Shown: piece after piece, positions 6,671 to 16,128 of the stretch
How the letters are laid out: every line of letters starts with the position of its first letter
How positions within the stretch are numbered: the stretch's first letter is position 1
Assembly: GCA_043807765.1 (NCBI GenBank)
Contig: JAZDFQ010000005.1
Span: forward strand, 96,710-160,709
Direction of reading: 5' to 3'
DNA length: 64,000 nt
Source of the DNA: Stygiobacter sp043807765
Lineage (GTDB): Bacteria; Bacteroidota; Ignavibacteria; Ignavibacteriales; Melioribacteraceae
Notes under the pieces: model-generated
Databases searched by the model: none
Seen by the model: the letters and a program-made list of their open reading frames with translations, nothing else
Told to the model about the DNA's origin: nothing
Position numbers and translations under genes: made by a program

Positions 6671-7876
6671 TTAACTACTTAGCTTCCTTTTAAGTGAGTC
6701 TCTTACCGCATTAAAGTCCGACTTATATTTTTTGCTAAGTGATGCGGTTGCTTGATTCTTTTCTCGGAAAGGATCTACTTGCTTTCCGTTTTTCCAAAAA
6801 CGGTAGCATACGTGTGGACCGGTAGCTAAGCCGGTACTGCCTACAAATCCAATTACCTGTCCTTGAGAAACCTTAGCTCCGCGCCTCATTCCCTTTGCAA
6901 TGCGGGACATGTGGAGATATTGTGTTGTGTAGTTAGCGTTGTGTTTTATTTTAACATAATTCCCATTCCCTCCACGGTAACCGGCTTCTACAACAACTCC
7001 ATGCGCAGTGGATTGAATTGGCGTGCCGTAAGCCGCAGCGAAGTCTGTTCCTAAATGAGCTTTACTTCTGTGTAACACTGGGTGATATCTATTCTTAGAA
7101 TATTTGGAGGAAATTCTATATCTGAATTTGATTGGAGCTGTAAGAAACATCCCAAGCATTCCACCGCCATTCGCGTCATAATAACTATTAGCTTTTTCTT
7201 TCTCATATAGAAAAGCAAAGTTGTCTTTTTTCTTATGGTTTATTTTAGCAGCCAGAATTTTGCCAATCATAGTTGGCTTGCCTTCAACATAAATCTGCTC
7301 GTACAGAATATCGAATTTGTCATTTGGCTGAAGAGCGGTAAAATCAATTTGGCTTTCAAATACATCAGCAGTGTTGTAGCCAATATTTTCATCAAAGCCA
7401 AGCGCAATCAAATCTTTACTTAAGTTCTCTTTTATTTCTCCGCGTGCAACAACTTCTTTTACAGTGAAGGGTTTTTTCTCTTCAGTGACCTCTATTGAGT
7501 CTCGAAGATCAAAGACAACATGATCAATTTCATTTACTACGTAAACCATGTACTTCAGAGTTTCTACGGAATCCCATTTAGCATAAATATATAATTCATT
7601 ACCGGCTCTAAACTTACTTAACGGAAATACTTTCAGAGCTTTTAATTCAATATTGTGAATCATTTGAGGAGTAACACCATGAGGCGCGAGAATATCACTA
7701 ACTGTTTCGTCGGCTTGGATTGTATCGCGAACTTCTATTAAATCATCAATAGCAGCAAGATTAAATGGATTGGGCTTTGGTTCAACTTTAGTTACTACCG
7801 ATTCATTTTTTTTACACGAAGAAATTAGAACTGCAAATACAATCAGCAGTAAAATAGAAAGAGTTCTTTTTTGCAT
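6671..7876 (-). CDS. M23/LytM-domain peptidase lipoprotein
   Basis: A 401-aa protein with a lipoprotein signal (hydrophobic 6-20, lipobox LISSC, Cys21), a middle linker region, and a C-terminal M23 domain at about residues 250-370. Zinc-site residues are H274 and D278 (HLGTD), with H322 in QYLHMS and H355 in GPHVCYRF. The usual HxH motif reads H355-V-C357, so the last zinc ligand is cysteine. M23 enzymes cleave peptidoglycan cross-bridges, or regulate other hydrolases when degenerate. The protein is probably periplasmic and lipid-anchored. The gene follows a MoxR ATPase by 13 bases. Confidence 0.86.
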   Translation of the reverse strand: MQKRTLSILLLIVFAVLISSCKKNESVVTKVEPKPNPFNLAAIDDLIEVRDTIQADETVSDILAPHGVTPQMIHNIELKALKVFPLSKFRAGNELYIYAKWDSVETLKYMVYVVNEIDHVVFDLRDSIEVTEEKKPFTVKEVVARGEIKENLSKDLIALGFDENIGYNTADVFESQIDFTALQPNDKFDILYEQIYVEGKPTMIGKILAAKINHKKKDNFAFLYEKEKANSYYDANGGGMLGMFLTAPIKFRYRISSKYSKNRYHPVLHRSKAHLGTDFAAAYGTPIQSTAHGVVVEAGYRGGNGNYVKIKHNANYTTQYLHMSRIAKGMRRGAKVSQGQVIGFVGSTGLATGPHVCYRFWKNGKQVDPFREKNQATASLSKKYKSDFNAVRDSLKRKLSS

Positions 7877-7889
7877 TCAGTCGGTTTGG

Positions 7890-8873
7890 TTAAAACAGTT
7901 TATTGATAATTTCTACCGAACTAATTCCCTCAGCTTCTGCTGTAAAGTTCGGGATTATTCTGTGACGTAGAACTGGAATTAGAAATGCTTTAACATCGTC
8001 AATTGAAGGTGTGAATCGCCCCTCCATTACAGCCTTAGTTTTAGCCGCTAATATTAAATACTGAGATGCTCTTGGTCCAGCTCCCCAAGCAACTCTTTCT
8101 TTTACAAATTCATTTTTATTACTGCTAGGTCTTGTTGCTTCTACTATTCTAACAGCATACTCGATAACGTTATCAGCAACCGGAACTCTCTTAATTAATT
8201 TCTGAAAAGATATTATCTCCTCAGCTGTAATAACCTTTTTAAGATTTGCAGTGTAATCACTAGTTGTAGTCTTTATAATTTGTATTTCTTCGGAAAACTT
8301 TGGATAATCCAGCCATAGGTTGAACATGAATCGATCTAGCTGAGCTTCCGGCAGCGGATAAGTGCCTTCTTGTTCAATCGGATTCTGTGTTGCTAAAACA
8401 AAGAAGGGTTCGCCGAGAGAATGAGTTACACCAGCCGCCGTTACTTTGTGTTCTTGCATGGCTTCAAGAAGGGCAGCTTGAGTTTTTGGAGGCGTTCTGT
8501 TTATTTCATCGGCAAGAATTATATTGGCGAATATTGGACCTTGAATAAAACGAAAACCACGCTTCTTGGTTATCGGATCTTCATCAATAATTTCTGTTCC
8601 CGTTATATCGCTCGGCATTAGATCGGGAGTAAATTGAATTCTGTTAAACTTAAGATCAAGAACTTCGGAAAGTGTTTTGATGAGAAGCGTTTTTGCAAGC
8701 CCGGGAACACCAACAAGTAAACAGTGACCGTGCGCAATCAAACTTATCAATAATTCATTGACTATCTGGTCCTGCCCGATGATGACTTTAGCAATCTCAT
8801 TCTTAATGTTTTTAATCGACTCAGCTAACTGTTCAACAGCCTTGACATCATCGGAAGAATTATTTTGTATCAA
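7890..8873 (-). CDS. MoxR-family AAA+ ATPase
   Basis: A 327-aa AAA+ protein of standard MoxR length. Walker A is LLVGVPGLAKT (about 54-64), Walker B is IILADEINRTPPKTQAALLEAMQE-like, with sensor 1 in LATQNP. MoxR ATPases act as chaperones that mature metal-containing or VWA-domain protein complexes in the cytoplasm. The usual DUF58 and VWA partner genes are not adjacent: the gene lies between a SurA-like foldase and an M23 peptidase. Its client is therefore unknown. Confidence 0.9.
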   Translation of the reverse strand: MIQNNSSDDVKAVEQLAESIKNIKNEIAKVIIGQDQIVNELLISLIAHGHCLLVGVPGLAKTLLIKTLSEVLDLKFNRIQFTPDLMPSDITGTEIIDEDPITKKRGFRFIQGPIFANIILADEINRTPPKTQAALLEAMQEHKVTAAGVTHSLGEPFFVLATQNPIEQEGTYPLPEAQLDRFMFNLWLDYPKFSEEIQIIKTTTSDYTANLKKVITAEEIISFQKLIKRVPVADNVIEYAVRIVEATRPSSNKNEFVKERVAWGAGPRASQYLILAAKTKAVMEGRFTPSIDDVKAFLIPVLRHRIIPNFTAEAEGISSVEIINKLF

Positions 8874-8914
8874 TTTATTCCCTTAACAAATTTTTCTGAA
8901 TGCTCATCTCTTAG

Positions 8915-10177
8915 TTATGCACGAATTTCCCAAAAAATCTTTTCTTTTATTTCTTTCATCCACTTAGAATAGAGTTTTTGTTTTTTAGCGTAATCAGCTA
9001 ACCGTTTTACTTCCGGATAATCTATTTCCAAGTTAGCTTTATGCTCGGGAATTCTTTGAGCTAATTTTACTAAATGATAGCCGTATGTCGCACGGTCAAT
9101 TTCAATTCTTTTAGGATAGCTTATCTCGCCCTCTTTGAGTTTATAAATCACATCCGTAAGCGCTTTGTCTAACTGACTTTGTTCAAACGTTCCAATCTCT
9201 CCGCCAAAACGAGAATTCTCTTTATCATCGCTGTATTTTTTTGCGTAGTATTCAAAAGTATTTACTTTGCGAACAATGCTGTCTCTGATTTCATTTAGAA
9301 ACTCTATACAATTAAGATCAGCTTCATCATCGGCTTTAACTTTTATTAAAATGTGACGAGCGTGGATTGCATCGCCGCGTCTTTCAATCAATTGGATTAT
9401 ATGATATCCAAATGGTGATTCAACAATTCCGGATAATTGATTTGGTGCAAGAGCGTATGCTGCTGCTTCAAATTCCGGGACAAGCAGCCCGCGCTTTTGG
9501 AAACCCAAATCGCCGCCCGCTTGCTGACTTCCCGTATCATCTGAATATTTTTTTGCAAGCGCTGAAAAATCGGATCCGGCTTTAATCGAATCGAGAAGTA
9601 ATTTTGCAAATTCTTTAGCTTTCTGTTTAATTCTATCGCCGGTTTTTGGATTTTGGAATATGTGATAAATCTGAAATTTCTGCTGAACTATTGGAAGTGA
9701 ATCTTGAATTGTGCTAAAAAATTCTTCTACTTCTTTGCGGGAAGACTCAATTTGCCCAAACTTTTTCTGCTGAAGCATCTGAGCCATTAAGTTTTTTTTT
9801 GTATCATCATGCAAAGAGCGTTTAATTTTTTCGATAGGCATTCCGTAAACTTGTTCAAGTTTTTCTCTTGAGCCATACTGCTGTATAAAATAATTAATTT
9901 GATATTCGAGCTGTTGAGTAACTTGTTCGTCGGTTACTTTTATAGTATCCATTTCAGCTTGGGCATACATTAATTTTTCTTCGATGAGTGAATTTAGAAT
10001 AGCGTGTCGCAAAGTAGAATCAGCCGGATTCATATTTCTTTGAGCCGCCTCCATATTCACGCGGAATTCCAATTCCGATCTTAAGATAATCTCATTATCA
10101 ACAACTGCAATAACTTTATCTAAAACTTGAGCTTGAAGCGAAACTGCAACAAACAACAGCATAAGTATTTTTTTCAT
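8915..10177 (-). CDS. SurA-like periplasmic peptidyl-prolyl isomerase
   Basis: A 420-aa protein with a cleavable signal peptide (MKKILMLLFVAVSLQAQ), a SurA_N chaperone helix bundle (about 20-165), and two parvulin domains (about 170-268 and 272-378), each ending in the GYHIIQL/GYHLVKL strand. SurA-type chaperones escort unfolded outer-membrane proteins through the periplasm. Its ATG overlaps the stop of the upstream PpiC-like gene by 4 bases, forming a three-gene foldase operon. Domain order is that of SurA. Which parvulin domain is catalytically active cannot be judged. Confidence 0.88.
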   Translation of the reverse strand: MKKILMLLFVAVSLQAQVLDKVIAVVDNEIILRSELEFRVNMEAAQRNMNPADSTLRHAILNSLIEEKLMYAQAEMDTIKVTDEQVTQQLEYQINYFIQQYGSREKLEQVYGMPIEKIKRSLHDDTKKNLMAQMLQQKKFGQIESSRKEVEEFFSTIQDSLPIVQQKFQIYHIFQNPKTGDRIKQKAKEFAKLLLDSIKAGSDFSALAKKYSDDTGSQQAGGDLGFQKRGLLVPEFEAAAYALAPNQLSGIVESPFGYHIIQLIERRGDAIHARHILIKVKADDEADLNCIEFLNEIRDSIVRKVNTFEYYAKKYSDDKENSRFGGEIGTFEQSQLDKALTDVIYKLKEGEISYPKRIEIDRATYGYHLVKLAQRIPEHKANLEIDYPEVKRLADYAKKQKLYSKWMKEIKEKIFWEIRA

Positions 10178-11007
10178 TCAGTGTACCTCTCAATGTCCAA
10201 ATTATGTTCAGAAACTAATTTCTTGATATGTTCTTTTACAAATTCTTTTTTCTTCAAAACTGTTAATCTCTCTTTAGCGTTCTCCTTTTCAATTTCAAAA
10301 GGAGCAATAGAATCCGCCAAATATTTCTCAACCAATTGAACAATGGAATATGAGCCGGGTTCGGTTTCTAATACAACACTAATTTCTTTAAGCATCAAAA
10401 CGTTCAAAATTCTTAACAGCAAAGCAGAAGAAATTTCACTTTTAAAACTATTTTGCAAACTAAAGTTTATGGTTGAATCTGTTCTAAAAAAATCTTTCCC
10501 TTTTTCCCAACCGCTTTCAAGAATTCTACTTCTTGCCTGAACAGCTTTTTCATAGTTTTTAGTTTGCAAAATATTCAGCTTGTACAAATCGTCTTGAAGC
10601 TTAAAATCTTCTTTGTAATCATTAAAATACTTCTGGACTTCTTCATCAGATGGAGTCTGATCATTTTCTTGCAGCAGTTTATTAATAAAGTAAACACCGG
10701 CTAATTCTTTTTTACTCCGGTTCAGCACCAAATTAAATTCTTTATCATCAAGAATTCCTTCTTTTACTGCTTCTTGATAAAGAATCTCTGTTTCTATCCA
10801 ATCATGAACAAACTCATCTCTTAGCTTTGCACTATTTGCCTTTGCTGATAAAGCCGAGTCGAGCATAGACTTTGTAAGTGAAGCATCATTTACTTTTACA
10901 ATAAGCTTTTCACTTTTCTGATCTTCGCCGCAAGCGGAAAAGATTAGTGCTAAAGTCAGCAAACCAAAAATTTTTCTAATTCTTAAACGCGTTTTTAAGA
11001 GCCTCAT
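10174..11007 (-). CDS. Parvulin-like lipoprotein, degenerate PpiC/SurA_N family
   Basis: A 277-aa protein with an Arg/Lys-rich N terminus, a hydrophobic stretch and a lipobox FSAC (Cys26). It is followed by a helical SurA_N-like chaperone region (about 35-130) and a parvulin-type C-terminal segment that lacks the clear GYHI core of its neighbours. The start ATG lies 32 bases inside the 3' end of the upstream PpiD-like gene. No later Met precedes the signal peptide, so this overlap seems real. It is probably a periplasm-facing chaperone that works with the two flanking isomerases. Confidence 0.72.
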   Translation of the reverse strand: MRLLKTRLRIRKIFGLLTLALIFSACGEDQKSEKLIVKVNDASLTKSMLDSALSAKANSAKLRDEFVHDWIETEILYQEAVKEGILDDKEFNLVLNRSKKELAGVYFINKLLQENDQTPSDEEVQKYFNDYKEDFKLQDDLYKLNILQTKNYEKAVQARSRILESGWEKGKDFFRTDSTINFSLQNSFKSEISSALLLRILNVLMLKEISVVLETEPGSYSIVQLVEKYLADSIAPFEIEKENAKERLTVLKKKEFVKEHIKKLVSEHNLDIERYTE

Positions 11008-12961
11008 AATTCAAAGTAGGATTATAAATTTTCTTTAACTTTGCCAGATATTCATCTTCCAGTCTCTTGCTCTCAACTTCTTGAAGCATACTAGCTGCTT
11101 CCGGTTTTGCTTCTTCAAATGTTTTCAGTCTTGTACCATCTTTACGAATCAGCTTTACGAATGACCAGCCCGTCTCGAATTTGAATGGTTTGGAAATATC
11201 GCCCGGTTTCTGCAATGCGTTAGCTTGCTTAGAAAGCTCATTTGATGTAATATCAACCAAACCAACATAACCCGGTTTATTTTCGTATCCGGTGCGCTTG
11301 TTATACTTAACATAAAGTGAATCAAACAATTCTCCCGTGCTGAGTGCAGACGCTATTTTAGCTTGCATAGAATCTTGTTCCACAAATATCTCTTTGAACT
11401 CGACTCTATTGCCCCAACGGAATTTATCTTTGTTGGCTTCCCAATAATTTTTCGTTTTTGCAGAGTCAACATTAATTTTTTGCCAGACTTCTTCTTCTAG
11501 AATTTTGAAAAGATACATACCGTTTCTATATTCTTGCATTAACGTAGAAAATTCCGGGTCAACTTTATCATAATTCATTGCTTTTTCTTTAACAACTAAA
11601 TCACTCGAGTATGCCGCTATCGCAGCGTCAATCGTTTTTTGGTCTATCCCTCTACCTAGATAAGTGCCGTTTTTAATCATGTAATTGAATAAACTATCAA
11701 CTGTGAAGGATTTATTATTGAAAGAAAATAAAACATCCTTGCCAACAACTTTAGCAATTTTGCTTTCCGTATAACCTTGTGTAATCTTAGTTGTATCTGC
11801 GTTTGCAACTATCTTTTCGACAACACCCGGAGTCAATTTATAATTGTACTCTTTTTTGAATAGTTCAACCAGATTATCATATTCCGGTTTGTATCTGTAT
11901 CTCTGAACCATTTCTCTCAAATTTGTCTTCTCTTCTTCGTAAGGTTTCTGAAATGTTTCGCCGGTAAGCTTAATTATATGATAACCAAATTGAGTTTTTA
12001 CGATCTTAGAAATTTCGCCAACCTTCAGATTGAAAGCTGCTTCATCAAATTCTTGCACCATTCTTCCGCGATCGAAAAATCCAACATCACCTTTACTGGT
12101 TTTACTGTTTGGCTCTTCAGAATACTTAAATGCAAGTTCGTTGAAGTCTTCTCCATTCTTAATTTTTTGCTCTATATCTTGAATCTTCTTCAGTGCTTTT
12201 ACCGTGTCTTTTACACCGGTTGAATCCTCTGTGCGAATCAAAATATGATCGGCGCGAACAGTTACTCTACGCGGACGTTTTTCTGTAGCTTTCAGAATAT
12301 GGAAACCGTAACCGGAAAAAATCGGTTTTTGGTAAACTTGACCAACTTCCAAGCTATAAATTGCATCTTCAATTGTCGGGAGATTGATCATTCCGGCGGA
12401 AAAATATCTTACGTCACCGCCGCGCTTAGCAGTGTTGGTGTCTTTAGAATATTCTTCTGCTAATTTTGAAAAATCTTCTCCTTTGTTTAATCTTGCAATT
12501 AATTCATTTGCAAAAGATTCTGCTTGTTCCTTAGTTCTAGTAGAATCTACAGAAATAAAAATGTGACTTGCACGGTATTCTGTATTTCTTCTTTCGTAAA
12601 GCTTCTTCATGCTGGGTTCATAAATTTCTTTTTCAAGCATCAAAGTTGTACCGATGTTCGCTTTATAATCATCGTATTCTTTTTTCATATCCGGGTCTGA
12701 ACCAAAAGCACGGACTTCAGCATCGCGCAGTTTCATTTTATAATTGGTGTACAAATCTAAAAACTTGTTTAGTGCAGCGGTAGAATCAGTTTTTGCCTTT
12801 TCAATTCCGCCGGAGTTTTTTAGATAAGCTTTTTCAAATTCGTCAAGATAAATCTGCTGTTTGCCATACTCGGCAACCACTATTCTTCCGTTCTGTGCGG
12901 AACAAGAGATAAAAACAACTATTGAAGCGAGTACAAGTAAGAGTTTTACAAAACGCATCAA
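10976..12961 (-). CDS. Multi-domain parvulin peptidyl-prolyl isomerase lipoprotein (PpiD-like)
   Basis: A 661-aa lipoprotein (hydrophobic 6-18, lipobox FISC, Cys20). It has a chaperone N-region and two good parvulin domains at about 130-225 (ASHIFI to GFHILKA) and 235-330 (ADHILI to GYHIIKL). A third weaker parvulin-like segment lies near 510-620 (VEFKEIFV to GWSFVKLI). It would catalyse prolyl isomerisation and hold outer-membrane clients on the periplasmic side. The start has a strong GGAGGA ribosome site and a promoter-like sequence 33-61 bases upstream. It is the first gene of the foldase operon. Confidence 0.86.
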   Translation of the reverse strand: MMRFVKLLLVLASIVVFISCSAQNGRIVVAEYGKQQIYLDEFEKAYLKNSGGIEKAKTDSTAALNKFLDLYTNYKMKLRDAEVRAFGSDPDMKKEYDDYKANIGTTLMLEKEIYEPSMKKLYERRNTEYRASHIFISVDSTRTKEQAESFANELIARLNKGEDFSKLAEEYSKDTNTAKRGGDVRYFSAGMINLPTIEDAIYSLEVGQVYQKPIFSGYGFHILKATEKRPRRVTVRADHILIRTEDSTGVKDTVKALKKIQDIEQKIKNGEDFNELAFKYSEEPNSKTSKGDVGFFDRGRMVQEFDEAAFNLKVGEISKIVKTQFGYHIIKLTGETFQKPYEEEKTNLREMVQRYRYKPEYDNLVELFKKEYNYKLTPGVVEKIVANADTTKITQGYTESKIAKVVGKDVLFSFNNKSFTVDSLFNYMIKNGTYLGRGIDQKTIDAAIAAYSSDLVVKEKAMNYDKVDPEFSTLMQEYRNGMYLFKILEEEVWQKINVDSAKTKNYWEANKDKFRWGNRVEFKEIFVEQDSMQAKIASALSTGELFDSLYVKYNKRTGYENKPGYVGLVDITSNELSKQANALQKPGDISKPFKFETGWSFVKLIRKDGTRLKTFEEAKPEAASMLQEVESKRLEDEYLAKLKKIYNPTLNYEALKNAFKN

Positions 12962-12993
12962 ATTCCTCCAAAATGGTATTTTTTAAGTGTGCT

Positions 12994-13022
12994 ATTTTAT
13001 CCAAAGGGGCTCTGAAAATCAA
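12994..13022 (-). promoter_or_regulatory. Sigma70-like promoter of the foldase operon
   Basis: On the minus strand TTGATT (13022-13017) and TAAAAT (12999-12994) are spaced by exactly 17 bases, 33 bases before the ATG of the first parvulin gene. Confidence 0.55.
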
Positions 13023-13057
13023 GGAAAGGAGTTTGCCCTAGGCTTGCTTTAACTACA

Positions 13058-14005
13058 TTAATCTAAAGATTGTTTCAATGGAAATGGTCTGGTATTTCGC
13101 TCCCAGAACGTTTCAAAATCATATCCTTGAATTGACTTATTCGCCTCTGCTAACAGAAGCCTTTTTTCGGTTAGACAAGCATATGTTTTATCAAATTCAA
13201 CGCCCAAATACTTTCTTCCCAGCTTTTTAGCTACTACCGAAGAAGTACCGCTTCCTAAAAAGGGATCGAAAACCAAATCCCCTTTTTTGCTGCTTGCCAG
13301 TATCAATTTAGCAATCAATTTTTCCGGTTTTTGGGTTGGATGCTCTGTATTTTCCGGCATCGACCAGAATGGAACCGAAATATCTGTCCAAATATTGGAA
13401 GGAAATGTTAAGCGATATCCATTTTCGCCAATTGATTTCCAGTCTTTCGGATCACCGTTTTCTTCTCTATAAGGCGCCAAAACCTTTCTAAGTAATTTCA
13501 CCTTTTCTGTGTTAAAGGTGAATTTATTGGACATAGTACAGAACCAGATATCTTCCGAACTGTTTTTCCAATTGGTTTTTGCGCCTCTTCCCTTTTCTCT
13601 TTCCCATGTAATCCGGTTACGGATTATAAAATGCTTTTCAAGTACCAGCGGAATTGAAATAGATGAATGCCAGTCGCCGCAAACGTAAATTGATGCACTC
13701 GGTTTTAGCAACGGTTTCAACTTTATAATAAACTCTTCAAGATAAGAAGCATAATCATTTATTGATTTTTTTTGAAACGCGATCGAATTGAACTGTTTGT
13801 TCATGTTATAGGGCGGATCAATAATCATCAAGTCAACAAACTTTTCCGGCAAAAACTGCAGTGCTTCGAATAAATCTTGATGAATAGTTTTATTCACTAG
13901 TTTCTTCGCGTTGGCATCCGAAGTTAAAGTGATAAGCCTTGATGAAAACTGGCTTACTTCAGCACGTGTTAATTTTATCGTTTTATTAAGGGGCGATTTT
14001 GGCAT
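13058..14005 (-). CDS. Solitary DNA methyltransferase (N6-adenine or N4-cytosine, beta class)
   Basis: A 315-aa SAM-dependent methyltransferase. Catalytic motif IV is DPPYN at residues 63-67, and the SAM-binding motif I DPFLGSGTS lies at 247-255. The IV-before-I order defines the beta class, with a variable target-recognition region between (about 130-220) that includes EHPTQKPEKL. No restriction endonuclease or specificity gene is next to it, so it looks like an orphan methyltransferase. It could have an epigenetic role or be a remnant of a restriction system. It follows the metG terminator, and its own start lies only 3 bases past the terminator T-run. The recognition site cannot be read from sequence. 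Confidence 0.88.
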   Translation of the reverse strand: MPKSPLNKTIKLTRAEVSQFSSRLITLTSDANAKKLVNKTIHQDLFEALQFLPEKFVDLMIIDPPYNMNKQFNSIAFQKKSINDYASYLEEFIIKLKPLLKPSASIYVCGDWHSSISIPLVLEKHFIIRNRITWEREKGRGAKTNWKNSSEDIWFCTMSNKFTFNTEKVKLLRKVLAPYREENGDPKDWKSIGENGYRLTFPSNIWTDISVPFWSMPENTEHPTQKPEKLIAKLILASSKKGDLVFDPFLGSGTSSVVAKKLGRKYLGVEFDKTYACLTEKRLLLAEANKSIQGYDFETFWERNTRPFPLKQSLD

Positions 14006-14007
14006 TC

Positions 14008-14035
14008 AAAAAGATCTGCCCCGCTTAAGCGGGGC
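14008..14035 (-). terminator. Rho-independent terminator of metG
   Basis: A perfect 7-bp GC stem GCCCCGC/GCGGGGC with a TTAA loop (14018-14035) is followed on the minus strand by AGATCTTTTT. It lies 8 bases past the metG stop and directly before the methyltransferase start. The same CCCGC-TTAA-GCGGG core recurs in the tRNA-like repeats near 63840. Confidence 0.78.
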
Positions 14036-14042
14036 AATTAAA

Positions 14043-16097
14043 TTATTTTGCTGTCTTACCAAGTTCGATTGCGTCATCAATCTCGATGAGTTTAACTTTT
14101 CCTTCTTCGGTAGTATCGAGCGCTAGCACCATTCCTTGCGATTCGACTCCGAATAACTTAGCCGGCTTTAAATTGGCTACCATCAATATTTTTTTACCTA
14201 TCAGTTCTTCATGAGAATAACTCTTAGCAATTCCGGCAACCAACTGACGTTTTTCAGCACCCAGATCTATTTGTAATTTCAGCAGTTTATCACTCTTCTT
14301 AACATTTTCAGCGGCTAAAATTTTGCCAACTTTCAATTTTACACGTTTGAATTCATCTATAGTGATTTCTTCAACTATTTCTTTTGGAGCCTCTTCAACA
14401 ACTTGAGGAAGTTTATTCACTTGATCTTCAATCACTTTGTCTTCCAATTTTGTAAATAGAATCTGAGGTTCGTTCAGAATATGTCCTTCTAGAAAATTGA
14501 AACTTCCACATGCGTCCCAAAGAGGTAACTTTTTCGTATTAATGTTCAACATATCAAAAATCTTTAGGGAAGTGAATGGAAGTATAGGTTCAAATACCTC
14601 TGCTAAAGTAAAAATAGTTCTCAAACAGATATTAATAGTAGATGCGCATCTTTCTTTTTCTTCTTTTACGGTGCGCCAAGGACTTGAATCATTAAAGTAC
14701 TTATTCCCGGCCCTAGCCAAATTCATCATTTCAAATACAGCATCTTTAATTTTATAACGTTCTAGCAGTGAACCAATTTTATGTGGGGCACTTTCTAGTA
14801 ATTCAAGCATCTCAGTATCTATCGACATTAAGTGGATACTAGCCGGAACTTTCCCTTCAAAATGTTTATGTGCAAAAGTGAAAGTCCGGTTAACAAAATT
14901 GCCTAATATATCAGCAAGTTCTCCGTTTGTGCGGGACTGAAATTCTTTCCAGTAGAAATCCGTGTCTTTGCCTTCCGGAAGATTTGCGCCAAGTGTATAA
15001 CGTAAAGTATCCGCCGGGAATAATTCCAAAAATTCATCAACATCAATTCCCCATCCGCGCGATTTAGAGAACTTCTTCCCTTCAAAATTAAGGAACTCAT
15101 TTGCCGGTACATTCTGAGGCAAGCAGTATTTCACTTTGTTTACATCATTCCAGCCCATTAAAATTGCGGGGAAAATGATGGTGTGAAAAACCACATTATC
15201 TTTGCCGATGAAAGCGATATACTTAGTTTCTTCATCTTGCCAATATTTTTTCCACAATTCCGGTTCGCCACGTTTTTCCGATAGCTCTTTTGCCGCGGAG
15301 ATATAACCGAGTACGGCTTCAAACCAAACATAGAGAACTTTATTTTGCACATCATCTAACGGAACTTTAACGCCCCAATCCAAATCGCGCGTAATAGCAC
15401 GGTCTTTTAATACATCGTTAAACCAGCCGCGGCAGTATTGAAGAACATTATCTTTCCACTTGTATGCCGCATCCATTTCGTTAACATATTTTTCCAACCG
15501 TTCTTGAAACTTACCTAGCGGGAAGTACCAGTGAGAAGTTTCTTTCCAAACCGGTGTTTCTCCCGTCATCTTGCTTTTGGGATTTTTAAGTTCGGTTGGA
15601 TCATAAAGAGAGCCGCACTTTTCACACTCGTCACTTCTGGCTTCTTCGTTGCCGCATCTCGGGCAAGTTCCTTCAACGTATCTATCCGGTAAAAACTTGT
15701 TAACTTTTTCGTCGAAGAACTGCATGGATTTCTTTTCTACCAACAATCCTTGATCATAAAAACATTTGAAAAATTCTTGAGCAGTCGAATGATGGACCGG
15801 AACGCTGGTTCTGGAATAAATATCGAAGCTCATTCCAAATTTTTCAAACGCTTTCTTATTTGCTTCATGAAATCGATCTATTACTTCCTTCGGAGTAATT
15901 TTCTCCTTATCCGCAGTAACTGTAATTGGAACGCCGTGTTCATCGGAGCCGCAAATGTAGATTATGTCATCTCCATTTAAGCGCTTGTAACGCACATAAA
16001 TATCCGCCGGAAGATAAGCCCCGCTCAAATGGCCTAAGTGGATGTTACCATTAGCATAAGGCAGCGCCGATGTAACCAAAACTTTTTCTTTAGCCAA
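14043..16097 (-). CDS. metG: Methionyl-tRNA synthetase with C-terminal tRNA-binding domain
   Basis: A 684-aa class I synthetase that charges tRNA-Met in the cytoplasm. The HIGH-type motif is NIHLGHLSG near residue 18. A four-cysteine zinc knuckle CPRCGNEEARSDECEKCG lies near 140-160. The KMSKS-type loop is KKFSKSRG near 340. The C terminus (about 580-684) is an OB-fold EMAP/Trbp111-like domain (VGKILAAENV, GIAKSYS). The length fits two-domain MetG with an appended dimerising tRNA-binding domain. The gene stands alone, with a TATATTTG box 32 bases upstream and a strong terminator downstream. Confidence 0.97.
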   Translation of the reverse strand: MAKEKVLVTSALPYANGNIHLGHLSGAYLPADIYVRYKRLNGDDIIYICGSDEHGVPITVTADKEKITPKEVIDRFHEANKKAFEKFGMSFDIYSRTSVPVHHSTAQEFFKCFYDQGLLVEKKSMQFFDEKVNKFLPDRYVEGTCPRCGNEEARSDECEKCGSLYDPTELKNPKSKMTGETPVWKETSHWYFPLGKFQERLEKYVNEMDAAYKWKDNVLQYCRGWFNDVLKDRAITRDLDWGVKVPLDDVQNKVLYVWFEAVLGYISAAKELSEKRGEPELWKKYWQDEETKYIAFIGKDNVVFHTIIFPAILMGWNDVNKVKYCLPQNVPANEFLNFEGKKFSKSRGWGIDVDEFLELFPADTLRYTLGANLPEGKDTDFYWKEFQSRTNGELADILGNFVNRTFTFAHKHFEGKVPASIHLMSIDTEMLELLESAPHKIGSLLERYKIKDAVFEMMNLARAGNKYFNDSSPWRTVKEEKERCASTINICLRTIFTLAEVFEPILPFTSLKIFDMLNINTKKLPLWDACGSFNFLEGHILNEPQILFTKLEDKVIEDQVNKLPQVVEEAPKEIVEEITIDEFKRVKLKVGKILAAENVKKSDKLLKLQIDLGAEKRQLVAGIAKSYSHEELIGKKILMVANLKPAKLFGVESQGMVLALDTTEEGKVKLIEIDDAIELGKTAK

Positions 16098-16128
16098 GAC
16101 AAACCCGGAAATGTTTAATAATTGTGGG

